Shown piece after piece: positions 1 to 6,142 of a DNA stretch of 6,250 bases. The notes beneath the pieces are model-generated. The model worked only from the letters and a program-made list of their open reading frames with translations, was not told the origin of the DNA and did no database searches. Source of the DNA: Planctomycetota bacterium (lineage in GTDB: Bacteria; Planctomycetota; Planctomycetia; Pirellulales; UBA7805). The stretch covers positions 1-6,250 of the forward strand of contig JAUWIQ010000126.1 in NCBI GenBank assembly GCA_030605285.1, written 5' to 3'. The translations under genes were made by a program, and so were the position numbers. How positions within the stretch are numbered: position 1 is the first letter of the stretch; the number at the start of each line of letters is the position of its first letter.

Positions 1-387
1 CAGGGCTACCACGACCCGGAGACGCCAAAGAGCGACCATGACCCGGATGTGGAGCGACTCAAGTGGGGCGGCAAGGTACCTCCGACACCCAGATTTATGC
101 CCTCGCTCGGGTCCTTTCGAGACGCGAACTATGAGCGGGTCTACAAAAACAAGGTCGCTCCACTGATCGAGAAGATCCACGACGATCCGAACGTCAAGGG
201 GAACGAGGGGGACGTTTCTCTACCGTACACACTGGCTGGCAGCTACATCAATCTATTCGAAAAGGCGATTGCTATTTATCAGCCCTCGGCCGGAACCCCT
301 GAGCTCGCAGAGCAGTTGAGAATGGCTCGTGAGAACGAACTGCGACCCAAGATCGAGGAATTGAAGCGTTTTCAGGAAAAGTTTTAA
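1..387 (+). CDS. C-terminal part of an unrecognised soluble protein (5' end outside window)
   Basis: The frame is open from base 1, so this is the last 128 codons of a longer gene. A GTG at 49 is in frame, but codons 1-16 before it read just as naturally (QGYHDPETPKSD), so I treat the gene as cut by the window edge. It ends in a tandem stop, TAATAA, at 385-390. The visible part has no membrane segment or signal peptide. It begins with a His/Asp/Pro-rich stretch and a W-G-G-K turn. The middle is mixed, and the last 30 or so residues look like a very charged amphipathic helix rich in E, K and R (ENELRPKIEELKRFQEKF). I do not recognise a family. It lies on the same strand, 63 bases upstream of the Tad-like genes, so it could belong to the same transcription unit, but the gap holds a possible hairpin and a possible promoter. 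That it is a real coding region is fairly secure; its function is unknown. Confidence 0.7.
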   Translation, partial: QGYHDPETPKSDHDPDVERLKWGGKVPPTPRFMPSLGSFRDANYERVYKNKVAPLIEKIHDDPNVKGNEGDVSLPYTLAGSYINLFEKAIAIYQPSAGTPELAEQLRMARENELRPKIEELKRFQEKF

Positions 388-393
388 TAATCC

Positions 394-421
394 GCTCCAA
401 AACATCGGCTCTCCCTGGAGC
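394..421 (+). terminator. Weak inverted repeat after the first gene; possible terminator, not convincing
   Basis: GCTCCA at 394-399 pairs exactly with TGGAGC at 416-421 across a 16-base loop. An alternative short stem, GCTC 408-411 with GAGC 418-421, uses part of the same sequence. It starts seven bases after the end of the stop codon at 385-387, where a terminator would be expected. No run of T follows (the next bases are AATAAAACA), so a classical intrinsic terminator is not supported. It could be a processing or attenuating hairpin, or chance. Confidence 0.2.
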
Positions 422-446
422 AATAAAACAGAGGGCCATCCCGCGT

Positions 447-452
447 TATAAT
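447..452 (+). promoter_or_regulatory. Candidate -10 box (TATAAT) at the head of the Tad-like operon
   Basis: A perfect TATAAT sits in the only gap longer than 55 bases, immediately upstream of and overlapping the first ATG (451) of the next gene. The expected transcription start, about seven bases further on, would be near 459-460, which coincides with an in-frame ATG at 460. No good -35 box is present: the hexamer at 424-429 is TAAAAC, with a 17-base spacer and only two matches to TTGACA. There is no extended -10 TG. A single perfect hexamer can occur by chance, so confidence is low. Confidence 0.3.
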
Positions 453-1500
453 GGCAAGCATGGGCACAAATGAGAATAGGCAGCGGGAGCCATTTTGTTC
501 CGGCAGCGGGCAGCACCACGAATCGCCAGGCGAGTGGAAGGGCACGGAACCCGTAAAGAGTTTTCCACCACGTTCCCCCCCACAATTGGCTGGTATTGTT
601 CGCTGGAGCTATCGCGTCTTGCTCACCGCGGGGATCCTCCTCGGGGCATTGTATTTTGGTTCCGAACTGACCGATCTCTGGCGACCGCTACCGGACTTGC
701 CACCCCCAGCGGCTCTCCCGCTGTCGGCATTGAGTGACCTGAACGGCCCGCTGCAACTCACATTCGGCGATACCGCCCATACGATGCGGCGTCAGCAGGT
801 ACGTGGCGAACCGCAGCAGGCCCTCGAACAACTGCGTAGCGCCTGCCTGAAAGCCACCAGGACCGCGGTGCGACCGAACGGGCCGCCAGAGGCCGCTGAA
901 GAGAAACTCTTGAAAAAGCTGCATGACTCCCCCGCCGTACTCGAAGAACCAGGGATCGCTATCCATCAGGTGAATGAACACTTGCCGTTTCTCGTCGGTC
1001 TCCGCCACGACACCTCTCCGCAGGCGGGAAATGCCTCGGTGGCAAAAACCGCTGCCCGCGTGGTAACCTGGGCATTGGCAACACCTGGAGAGGATTCCCA
1101 TTGGAATCTTTACACCTTTAGCCGTCCCTCGGAGACGATCAAGGCAACAGTGCAGCAAACCGTGGTGGAAGCACCCCCAACCGCCACCCCTTTGCTGCGG
1201 ATGAGAACCGCCGAGGGTTCCTCGCTGATGACCTTTGAGAGCAGGAACAATCTAGGCAGTCAAACCGCCTTTTATGACCACTACTTCGGGGAGCGCAACT
1301 GGGAACGTGTCAAAGACTGGCAAACGACCCCTTCACACAGTACGGCCCGCTATCGCAGAACGACTGGCAGAACATTAGAAACCGTAGACGTGCAATTCCA
1401 TCGCAAACTGCGGGGCGAGCCGGTCGGGGCAGAGAACCCCACTTGGTGGGGCCTCGTCAATCACGTTGCCTACACCCAGCCGCGCGGAAAATCGAGATAG
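451..1500 (+). CDS. Unrecognised single-pass membrane protein heading the Tad-like operon
   Basis: This encodes 349 residues. Residues 1-48 are polar, with many S, P, E and Q. Residues 49-70 form one strong membrane helix (core VLLTAGILLGALYFG), preceded by arginines at 41, 51 and 55, which suggests a cytoplasmic N-terminus and a periplasmic C-terminus of about 280 residues. After the helix comes a proline-rich linker (about 79-90), then a region with helical stretches (about 113-165). The C-terminal part has many aromatic residues, including F/Y/H-rich residues 274-279 and W at 284, 290, 332 and 333. I recognise no family and see no enzymatic motif. It is not prepilin-like, because the hydrophobic segment is too far from the N-terminus and no G/E processing site precedes it. 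The start is uncertain: ATG 451 has only a distant GAGGG (431-435), and ATG 460 (Met4) is an alternative. The stop lies 41 bases before the cpaB-like start. Its place in the operon and its topology, which matches CpaB, suggest an envelope component of the same machine; that is inference only. Confidence 0.85.
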   Translation: MASMGTNENRQREPFCSGSGQHHESPGEWKGTEPVKSFPPRSPPQLAGIVRWSYRVLLTAGILLGALYFGSELTDLWRPLPDLPPPAALPLSALSDLNGPLQLTFGDTAHTMRRQQVRGEPQQALEQLRSACLKATRTAVRPNGPPEAAEEKLLKKLHDSPAVLEEPGIAIHQVNEHLPFLVGLRHDTSPQAGNASVAKTAARVVTWALATPGEDSHWNLYTFSRPSETIKATVQQTVVEAPPTATPLLRMRTAEGSSLMTFESRNNLGSQTAFYDHYFGERNWERVKDWQTTPSHSTARYRRTTGRTLETVDVQFHRKLRGEPVGAENPTWWGLVNHVAYTQPRGKSR

Positions 1501-1541
1501 AACCATCCATCCCAAGCTCCATTTTAAGAAAAGATGCAATC

Positions 1542-2246
1542 ATGAAAGGAATCCAAGGCCTAGTCATTGCCATTGTGTTAGGTGTCATCGGTGCGATTTT
1601 TAACTTGGTCTATTTGAATAAGGGCCGCGATTTCGCACAGGTCTCGTTTATCGGCGTGCGTGGCGGCACGAATATCGACCGTGGTATACCGATCCAAAAA
1701 GAGCATCTCGCAGAGGTAAAGATCCCCAGACCTCACGTTGGCAGTCTCAACGTCTACGCCTATCCCTGGGAAGATCATGCCACGATTATTGGCCGCCCGA
1801 CGGCGAGAAAATATGAGGGAGGCGAAATACTCCTCCGGCAAGATTTCCGCACTGCTCCGGATCAACTGCCGCTCAGGGATAATGATGCCGCCGTCTGGGT
1901 ACCGATCGATACACGGACCGCAATTACCTCGCAGATCCTTCCCGGAAGTAGTCGAGTATCGTTCTCTCTACCCCGTCCGGGCAGCGGCAATCCTTTAGGC
2001 CCAGGCAGTGAAAATTGGGAATGGCTCGGTCCCTTCGATGTCCTTTCGGTCGGAAACCGATTCGGATCAACCGAGGCAATGAGTGCGAGCAAGACCTCCC
2101 CACAGCATGCCCATATGTTGACGCTGCGCGCGACTACAAAGAATGGCAAGCCGGATGCGAGGGTTACCCGACTGATCAACCATCTGAGACAGATGGATTA
2201 CAAACCGTTGCGACTGCAAATCCATGCTCCCTCCAGTAATCCTTAG
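1542..2246 (+). CDS. cpaB: CpaB/RcpC-like Flp pilus assembly protein
   Basis: CpaB/RcpC is a periplasmic, inner-membrane-anchored component of the Tad pilus thought to connect to or stabilise the secretin. This copy has 234 residues. Residues 5-25 are a hydrophobic anchor or uncleaved signal (LVIAIVLGVIGAIFNLVYL). Residues 33-102 match the SAF-like pattern of the family: a beta strand and G-x-x-I-x-x-G turn (VRGGTNIDRGIPI), then E-HLAEVKIP, then IIGRPTARKYEGGEILL. Residues 117-145 match the start of the RcpC C-terminal domain (VWVPIDTRTAITSQILPGSSRV), where the family usually has a vPvd...i.PGdrVDV pattern. GPFDVLSVG follows at 163-171. The start at ATG 1542 was chosen because it puts the hydrophobic segment at the N-terminus and has a purine-rich AAGAAAAG about ten bases upstream. 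The in-frame TTG at 1443 would overlap the previous gene by 58 bases and add a non-hydrophobic leader. It is divergent in the C-terminal half, so the family call is good but not certain. It lies 11 bases from cpaF. Confidence 0.8.
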   Translation: MKGIQGLVIAIVLGVIGAIFNLVYLNKGRDFAQVSFIGVRGGTNIDRGIPIQKEHLAEVKIPRPHVGSLNVYAYPWEDHATIIGRPTARKYEGGEILLRQDFRTAPDQLPLRDNDAAVWVPIDTRTAITSQILPGSSRVSFSLPRPGSGNPLGPGSENWEWLGPFDVLSVGNRFGSTEAMSASKTSPQHAHMLTLRATTKNGKPDARVTRLINHLRQMDYKPLRLQIHAPSSNP

Positions 2247-2257
2247 CGAGTGCAACA

Positions 2258-4225
2258 ATGAAAGTTTGGTACAACCGGGTCAGCGAAAGCCGCCGCTCGA
2301 TGGTGGATGTCAATGGAACGGAATTCCGGATTGGCCGCGACCAGGACAACCACATCGTGCTGCCAAGCCCGCTTGTTTCCCGACAGCACGCAGTGGTCCG
2401 TCTCGTGGATGACCAGTTGGAACTGGAAAACGTGGGTCTCAACAGTTGCCTCGTAGGGGACACGGAAATTCTCGGCGGGCAAACCGCCTCCTTTGCCCGT
2501 GGCGCAAAGATCCGCATCTGGCCATTCACGCTCTCTTTCGAGGCCGAAACTGCAACGAGCTTTACCCGCTCCGAACTGGAAGCTCACCTGCGTGGTGTGA
2601 TGGCTTCGCTGGAACTCCAAATTCACCAACAACTTCTCGAGCGACTCGACCTTTACGAATTCGAGGGCGAACGCGGTGCCAATCACGACAGCATCCTGCT
2701 TTTGGAAAACAACATTGAGGATGTTTGTCGGGACATGAATGTTTTCGAGACGGAAAATGAAACCCTGCTGGAAGAAATCACCGGCATTACGCTACGCGAT
2801 CAGCTGGTCAATCAATTAATCATGGAAACCGGCGAGGAAGAAGAAGTTTTTGATTTAGCTGTGCTTACCAGCAACGAGTTTGATGTGCCGGCTACACTCG
2901 TCCCTGAGCGTGAAACGGAGCTCCATAGCTTGCTCTTGTTTGTGCGCGAGCGACTTAACCTTAACCGCTTCCCCGATGTAAGTAGCCGAATTCGCGAACT
3001 TGAAAAGAACTTTAACGATATTTTTCATTTGGTACGGCCTCACCTGCACGCCGAACTTCGCAAATACTTAATCCTGCGCTCCATCAAAAAAGACCTGAAA
3101 GATACCGTTTTTGGATTTGGGCCACTCCAGGACTTATTGCGAGCACCTACCATCTCGGAAATCATGGTCGTAAAAAGCGATCAGATCTTTGTGGAACGCG
3201 ATGGAATCATCGAGCGATCGGGAAGACGATTCCTTTCCGAAAAAGTTACCGAGGCGGTGATTGAGAGGATCGTCGCTCAGGTCGGTCGGCGCATTGACAA
3301 GAGCCAACCCCTGGTCGATGCCCGCCTCCCGGACGGATCCCGGGTCACCGCGATCATCCCTCCACTTGCCGTCAAAGGCCCCTGCCTGACGATTCGTAAA
3401 TTTCCTATCCAACGACTTACGATGGATACCTTGATGGAATTGGGAAGCATCACCCATTCGGCAGCCAGCTTTTTGCAGGCAGCGGTGATCGACGGCCGCA
3501 ACATCTTAGTGAGTGGCGGCACAGGCACTGGGAAAACCACTTTTTTGAATATTCTTTCGAGCTTCATTCCACACAAGCAGCGGATTGTCACGATCGAAGA
3601 TACCACGGAACTCCGCCTCCACCAGGAACATGTAGTGACTCTCGAATCCAAGCCCGCCAATGTGGAAGGGGTTGGTGAATATACCATTCGAAATCTGGTG
3701 ACCAATGCGTTGCGAATGCGGCCGGACCGGATCCTCGTGGGTGAGTGCCGCGGGCCGGAAGCACTCGACATGGTCCAGGCGATGAACACGGGACATGACG
3801 GTTCGATGACAACACTCCATGCCAATAGCGCAGGAGAGGTCCTGGAACGCTTGGAAGTGTTGATCTTGATGGCGGCGGATCTACCGGTCATCTCGATCCA
3901 CCGCCAGGTCTGCTCAGCGATTGATTTAGTCGTTCATATCGACCGGATGCCGGGGGGCGAACGCAAGGTAACCCAAATTTCGGAATTTACCGGCATCGAT
4001 CCGGATCTGAATCGCGTGAACATTACGGACATTTACAATGTGCGGCCCGGAGCGGGACTCCGTCCCACGGGCTATTTGCCCAGCTTTATTGACCATCTGG
4101 TGCAAAAGGAATTATTGAACCTCGATTTCCTCTGCGATCAACCAACGACGACCTCGCCACAAAATGGGGCGCCCCCAACGGCAAACAACATCCAGCCGAC
4201 TGAATTTGAGCTTGAAATGGCGTGA
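2258..4225 (+). CDS. cpaF: FHA-domain CpaF/TadA ATPase, Tad pilus motor
   Basis: This is the secretion ATPase of the Tad/Flp pilus (type II/IV secretion ATPase family), a cytoplasmic hexamer that hydrolyses ATP to power pilus assembly at TadB/TadC. It has 655 residues, against roughly 450-500 for plain CpaF. Residues 1-98 are an FHA domain with the phosphothreonine-binding landmarks G26-R27, S41-R42-x-H44 and N62. Residues 113-135 resemble the CpaF N-domain helix (LELQIHQQLLERLDL). About 90 acidic residues follow (137-225) that I do not expect in ordinary CpaF. Helices at 225-283 lead to the canonical FGFGPLQDLL (285-294). RIDKSQPLVDARLPDGSRV (345-363) and LTIRKFP (377-383) are typical of the family. 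The catalytic core has Walker A GGTGTGKT (420-427), the Asp box TIEDTTEL (445-452), Walker B RILVGECRG (491-499) and the His box TGHDGSMTTLHAN (511-523). All key residues are present, so it should be active. The tail (626-655) is Thr/Pro-rich. The Shine-Dalgarno sequence is weak (GAG 2248-2250). Family assignment is very secure. Confidence 0.97.
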   Translation: MKVWYNRVSESRRSMVDVNGTEFRIGRDQDNHIVLPSPLVSRQHAVVRLVDDQLELENVGLNSCLVGDTEILGGQTASFARGAKIRIWPFTLSFEAETATSFTRSELEAHLRGVMASLELQIHQQLLERLDLYEFEGERGANHDSILLLENNIEDVCRDMNVFETENETLLEEITGITLRDQLVNQLIMETGEEEEVFDLAVLTSNEFDVPATLVPERETELHSLLLFVRERLNLNRFPDVSSRIRELEKNFNDIFHLVRPHLHAELRKYLILRSIKKDLKDTVFGFGPLQDLLRAPTISEIMVVKSDQIFVERDGIIERSGRRFLSEKVTEAVIERIVAQVGRRIDKSQPLVDARLPDGSRVTAIIPPLAVKGPCLTIRKFPIQRLTMDTLMELGSITHSAASFLQAAVIDGRNILVSGGTGTGKTTFLNILSSFIPHKQRIVTIEDTTELRLHQEHVVTLESKPANVEGVGEYTIRNLVTNALRMRPDRILVGECRGPEALDMVQAMNTGHDGSMTTLHANSAGEVLERLEVLILMAADLPVISIHRQVCSAIDLVVHIDRMPGGERKVTQISEFTGIDPDLNRVNITDIYNVRPGAGLRPTGYLPSFIDHLVQKELLNLDFLCDQPTTTSPQNGAPPTANNIQPTEFELEMA

Positions 4226-4278
4226 TCACTTATCGATTCCCGAATACGACCGATTTTTAACGTTCTTTTAGAGTCCTC

Positions 4279-5148
4279 ATGTCCGCACCGCTCCCAGAAC
4301 CGAACACATTCATAGCGATTGCTTCTTCGACGTTTGTCGGCGTTGGAACGGGGTTATTTGCATTTTTCGCGAGGCCTTACTACTGGTCGGTCATCGACTA
4401 TCTGGAGTCTGACCTGACCGACAAGCTGCGGCGATTGCATATTCCCACGGGAAGCGTACGCAACGGGCTGGTCGCGTGGTCGATTGTCCTTGCACTAACC
4501 GTACTCAGTTTCTGGTTGCTGGCAGGCAGTCTTACCTTTGCCGTGCTCGGTAGCCTGTTGATTTTCTGCGGGCCGTGGTGGATTTTAAGACGCATGGCAG
4601 AACGGCACCGCGAAAAAATTGAAGACCAACTCGCCGATTCAATGGTCTCGCTCTCGAGCAGTATTCGCGCAGGCCTCTCGCTGGCACAGGCAATACAAAC
4701 CCTCGCCGACAACTCACCCAAGCCAATCAAAGCGGAATTTTCCCGGATTGTGGGCGAATACGAAATGGGCAAACCTCTCGATCGCACGCTCGACGAGGCA
4801 AAAAACCGCTTGCGCAGTGAAAACTTTGCGCTTTTCGCGGCGGCGATGCTTGCGAGTCGCGAGAGTGGTGGGCGGCTTAACGAAACGGTGGACCGCATCG
4901 CCCATTCCGTACGCGAGTTACAACGACTTGAACGTAAAGTCCAGGCCGATACCGCGATGGCACGCAAATCAGCGATGTACATGGCGATCACCCCTGTCAT
5001 TATCCTGATCGTTTATTTCTTTGTCGACAGGGTTGCGATCATCAGCATGTTCACGACGCTGCCAGGCCAATTGCTTTTAGCGGTTGCCATTATGCTGAAT
5101 ATCACCGCCTACCTCTGGGCCTGCTACATCCTGAATCCGGATATTTGA
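4279..5148 (+). CDS. tadB: TadB, Tad pilus inner-membrane platform protein
   Basis: TadB is a polytopic inner-membrane protein with a type II secretion F (GspF-like) domain that pairs with TadC to form the platform on which the CpaF motor acts. This one has 289 residues, a normal length. Predicted membrane helices lie near 13-31, 64-82, 84-104, 233-250 and 262-285. The cytoplasmic GspF domain spans about 113-215. It begins QLADSMVSLSSSIRAGLSLAQAI (117-139), where the family shows a similar pattern. It continues with a G-E-Y-x-M-G-x-P-L motif (159-167) and RESGGRLNETVDRIAHSVRE (194-213), the conserved GG-x-L-x-E/R element. The order of two or three helices, a GspF domain and then two helices fits TadB. 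The start at ATG 4279 is the first plausible one; TAGAG at 4269-4273 may serve as a weak ribosome site. The 53-base gap from cpaF is the largest inside the operon and contains no clear terminator. tadC follows 23 bases later. Confidence 0.93.
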   Translation: MSAPLPEPNTFIAIASSTFVGVGTGLFAFFARPYYWSVIDYLESDLTDKLRRLHIPTGSVRNGLVAWSIVLALTVLSFWLLAGSLTFAVLGSLLIFCGPWWILRRMAERHREKIEDQLADSMVSLSSSIRAGLSLAQAIQTLADNSPKPIKAEFSRIVGEYEMGKPLDRTLDEAKNRLRSENFALFAAAMLASRESGGRLNETVDRIAHSVRELQRLERKVQADTAMARKSAMYMAITPVIILIVYFFVDRVAIISMFTTLPGQLLLAVAIMLNITAYLWACYILNPDI

Positions 5149-5162
5149 AATCTCACCCTCAC

Positions 5163-5167
5163 GAGGA
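5163..5167 (+). promoter_or_regulatory. Shine-Dalgarno site GAGGA that decides the tadC start
   Basis: GAGGA (within CACGAGGAAGCC) ends four bases before ATG 5172. It is the clearest ribosome site in the window. It favours ATG 5172 over the in-frame TTG at 5145, which would overlap the tadB stop as TTGA and whose first nine codons (MKSHPHEEA) would then encode the ribosome site itself. The spacing is slightly short, so the call is moderate. Confidence 0.5.
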
Positions 5168-5171
5168 AGCC

Positions 5172-6119
5172 ATGCTGTCCGAAATGTGCCTCATCGCCAC
5201 TTCACCGGATCATTTGCAATTACGTCTTTTGGCGAGTGTAATCGTGGGGGCGGGTGTGGGAATTTTTACGTGGTGGCTACTAAGATCTCTGGCAACGGAA
5301 GATTTAGAGCAAGGGGACGAATGGAGGTACGATGTCAACCGCATCAACGAATTAAGGCGCATTGATTTCGTGTTTCGACATTTTCAAACGATTATCCAGA
5401 CTTTTGCCCGTATCAACCGGAATATGTTTCCTGATTGGCTGCCACGCATGCAACGAGAGATCGGCACTGCCGGCTTTTCCCGATTTTGGCTTGCCGAAGA
5501 ATATCTCGGTCGCATGCAGTTGATGGCGACCATGATCTTCCCAATTTACCTGTGGTTCTTTACCCGTTATTTGGGCCTCCCTGGCGTTTTTTTCGCGATT
5601 GGTGCAAGCCTCGTCACGGTCTGGGTATTCCGTCTGCGGCTCAGTCGACTTGCCCGCTACCGGGTCCTGTTGATCAAGCGGCGGATTCCGTTTTTACTCG
5701 ATTTATTGACACTACTAATGGAAGCCGGTACGACCTTTCTGCAAGCACTTGAGCAGGGAGTCAAAGAATTCGAAGGTCATCCTGTGGCGGTGGAGTTTGG
5801 CCGGGTTTTGGCCGACATGAATATGGGAAGAACACGTACGGAAGCGTTTCACGCCGTGCGAATGCGACTGGCAGACGACGAACTTTCCAGCATCATTGGT
5901 GCCATCATTCAGGGTGAAGAACTCGGCTCCCCGTTAGCTCATGTCTTTAGGACCCAATCCGATGTCCTACGGATCAAACGCATGCAGCGCGGTGAAATGC
6001 TCGCTGCGGAAGCTGGCGTCAATATGTTGCTACCTGCTGTTTTGATCATGTTGGCCACGGTCCTCATTATTCTTGGTCCCTTTGTAATCAGTGTTCAACG
6101 TAGTGGATTTATTTTTTAA
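5172..6119 (+). CDS. tadC: TadC, second Tad pilus inner-membrane platform protein
   Basis: TadC is the partner of TadB and has the same GspF-type fold. It has 315 residues from ATG 5172. Membrane helices are predicted at about 18-38, 118-133, 137-154 and 284-307. A cytoplasmic segment at 40-110 is rich in charged and aromatic residues. The GspF domain covers about 170-275: IPFLLDLLTLLMEAGTTFLQ (172-191), then a DMNMGRTRTEAF element (215-226), then GAIIQGEELGSPLAHVFR (243-260), which matches the family's e-x-LG-(T/S)-P-L pattern. It ends in the typical TadC closing helix with a proline-containing start (MLLPAVLIMLATVLIILGPF, 285-304). Gene order and four-helix topology with the GspF domain between helices three and four support TadC over TadB. 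The start is chosen by the GAGGA at 5163-5167; a TTG start at 5145, overlapping the tadB stop, is the alternative and adds nine residues. It is probably co-translated with tadB. Confidence 0.92.
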   Translation: MLSEMCLIATSPDHLQLRLLASVIVGAGVGIFTWWLLRSLATEDLEQGDEWRYDVNRINELRRIDFVFRHFQTIIQTFARINRNMFPDWLPRMQREIGTAGFSRFWLAEEYLGRMQLMATMIFPIYLWFFTRYLGLPGVFFAIGASLVTVWVFRLRLSRLARYRVLLIKRRIPFLLDLLTLLMEAGTTFLQALEQGVKEFEGHPVAVEFGRVLADMNMGRTRTEAFHAVRMRLADDELSSIIGAIIQGEELGSPLAHVFRTQSDVLRIKRMQRGEMLAAEAGVNMLLPAVLIMLATVLIILGPFVISVQRSGFIF

Positions 6120-6142
6120 CCCTCTGTTCTTTGGGTTGCCTG

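Noticed and set aside
688..1158. Open frame (156 codons) on the - strand opposite the unknown membrane protein
   Set aside because: Since the + strand gene is itself unrecognised, I considered this alternative. The + strand frame is much longer, has a credible membrane helix and fits the operon spacing; the antisense frame has scattered Cys, Arg and Gly and no domain.
1443..1541. Upstream TTG extension of the cpaB-like gene
   Set aside because: It would overlap the end of the preceding gene by 58 bases and place a 33-residue non-hydrophobic leader before the membrane anchor. ATG 1542 fits the family better.
3277..3891. Long open frame (204 codons) on the - strand opposite the ATPase core
   Set aside because: It runs antisense through the most conserved part of cpaF (Walker A to His box). 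Its translation is rich in Ser and Arg with no recognisable domain, as expected from a mirror of a GC-rich coding frame.
4226..4278. Possible promoter or terminator in the 53-base cpaF-tadB gap
   Set aside because: It is AT-rich, with a short T run and a six-base palindrome AACGTT (4259-4264), but there is no stem followed by T run and no convincing -35/-10 pair. Best read as an ordinary operon spacer.
4398..5000. Long open frame (200 codons) on the - strand opposite tadB
   Set aside because: The translation is dominated by Ser, Arg and Ala, with no hydrophobic or conserved pattern, while the + strand frame is a clear GspF-type protein. It is an antisense shadow.
5145..5171. TTG start of tadC overlapping the tadB stop (TTGA)
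   Set aside because: Coupled starts of this type do occur, but ATG 5172 is preceded by GAGGA and starts close to the first hydrophobic segment. The TTG is kept only as an alternative.
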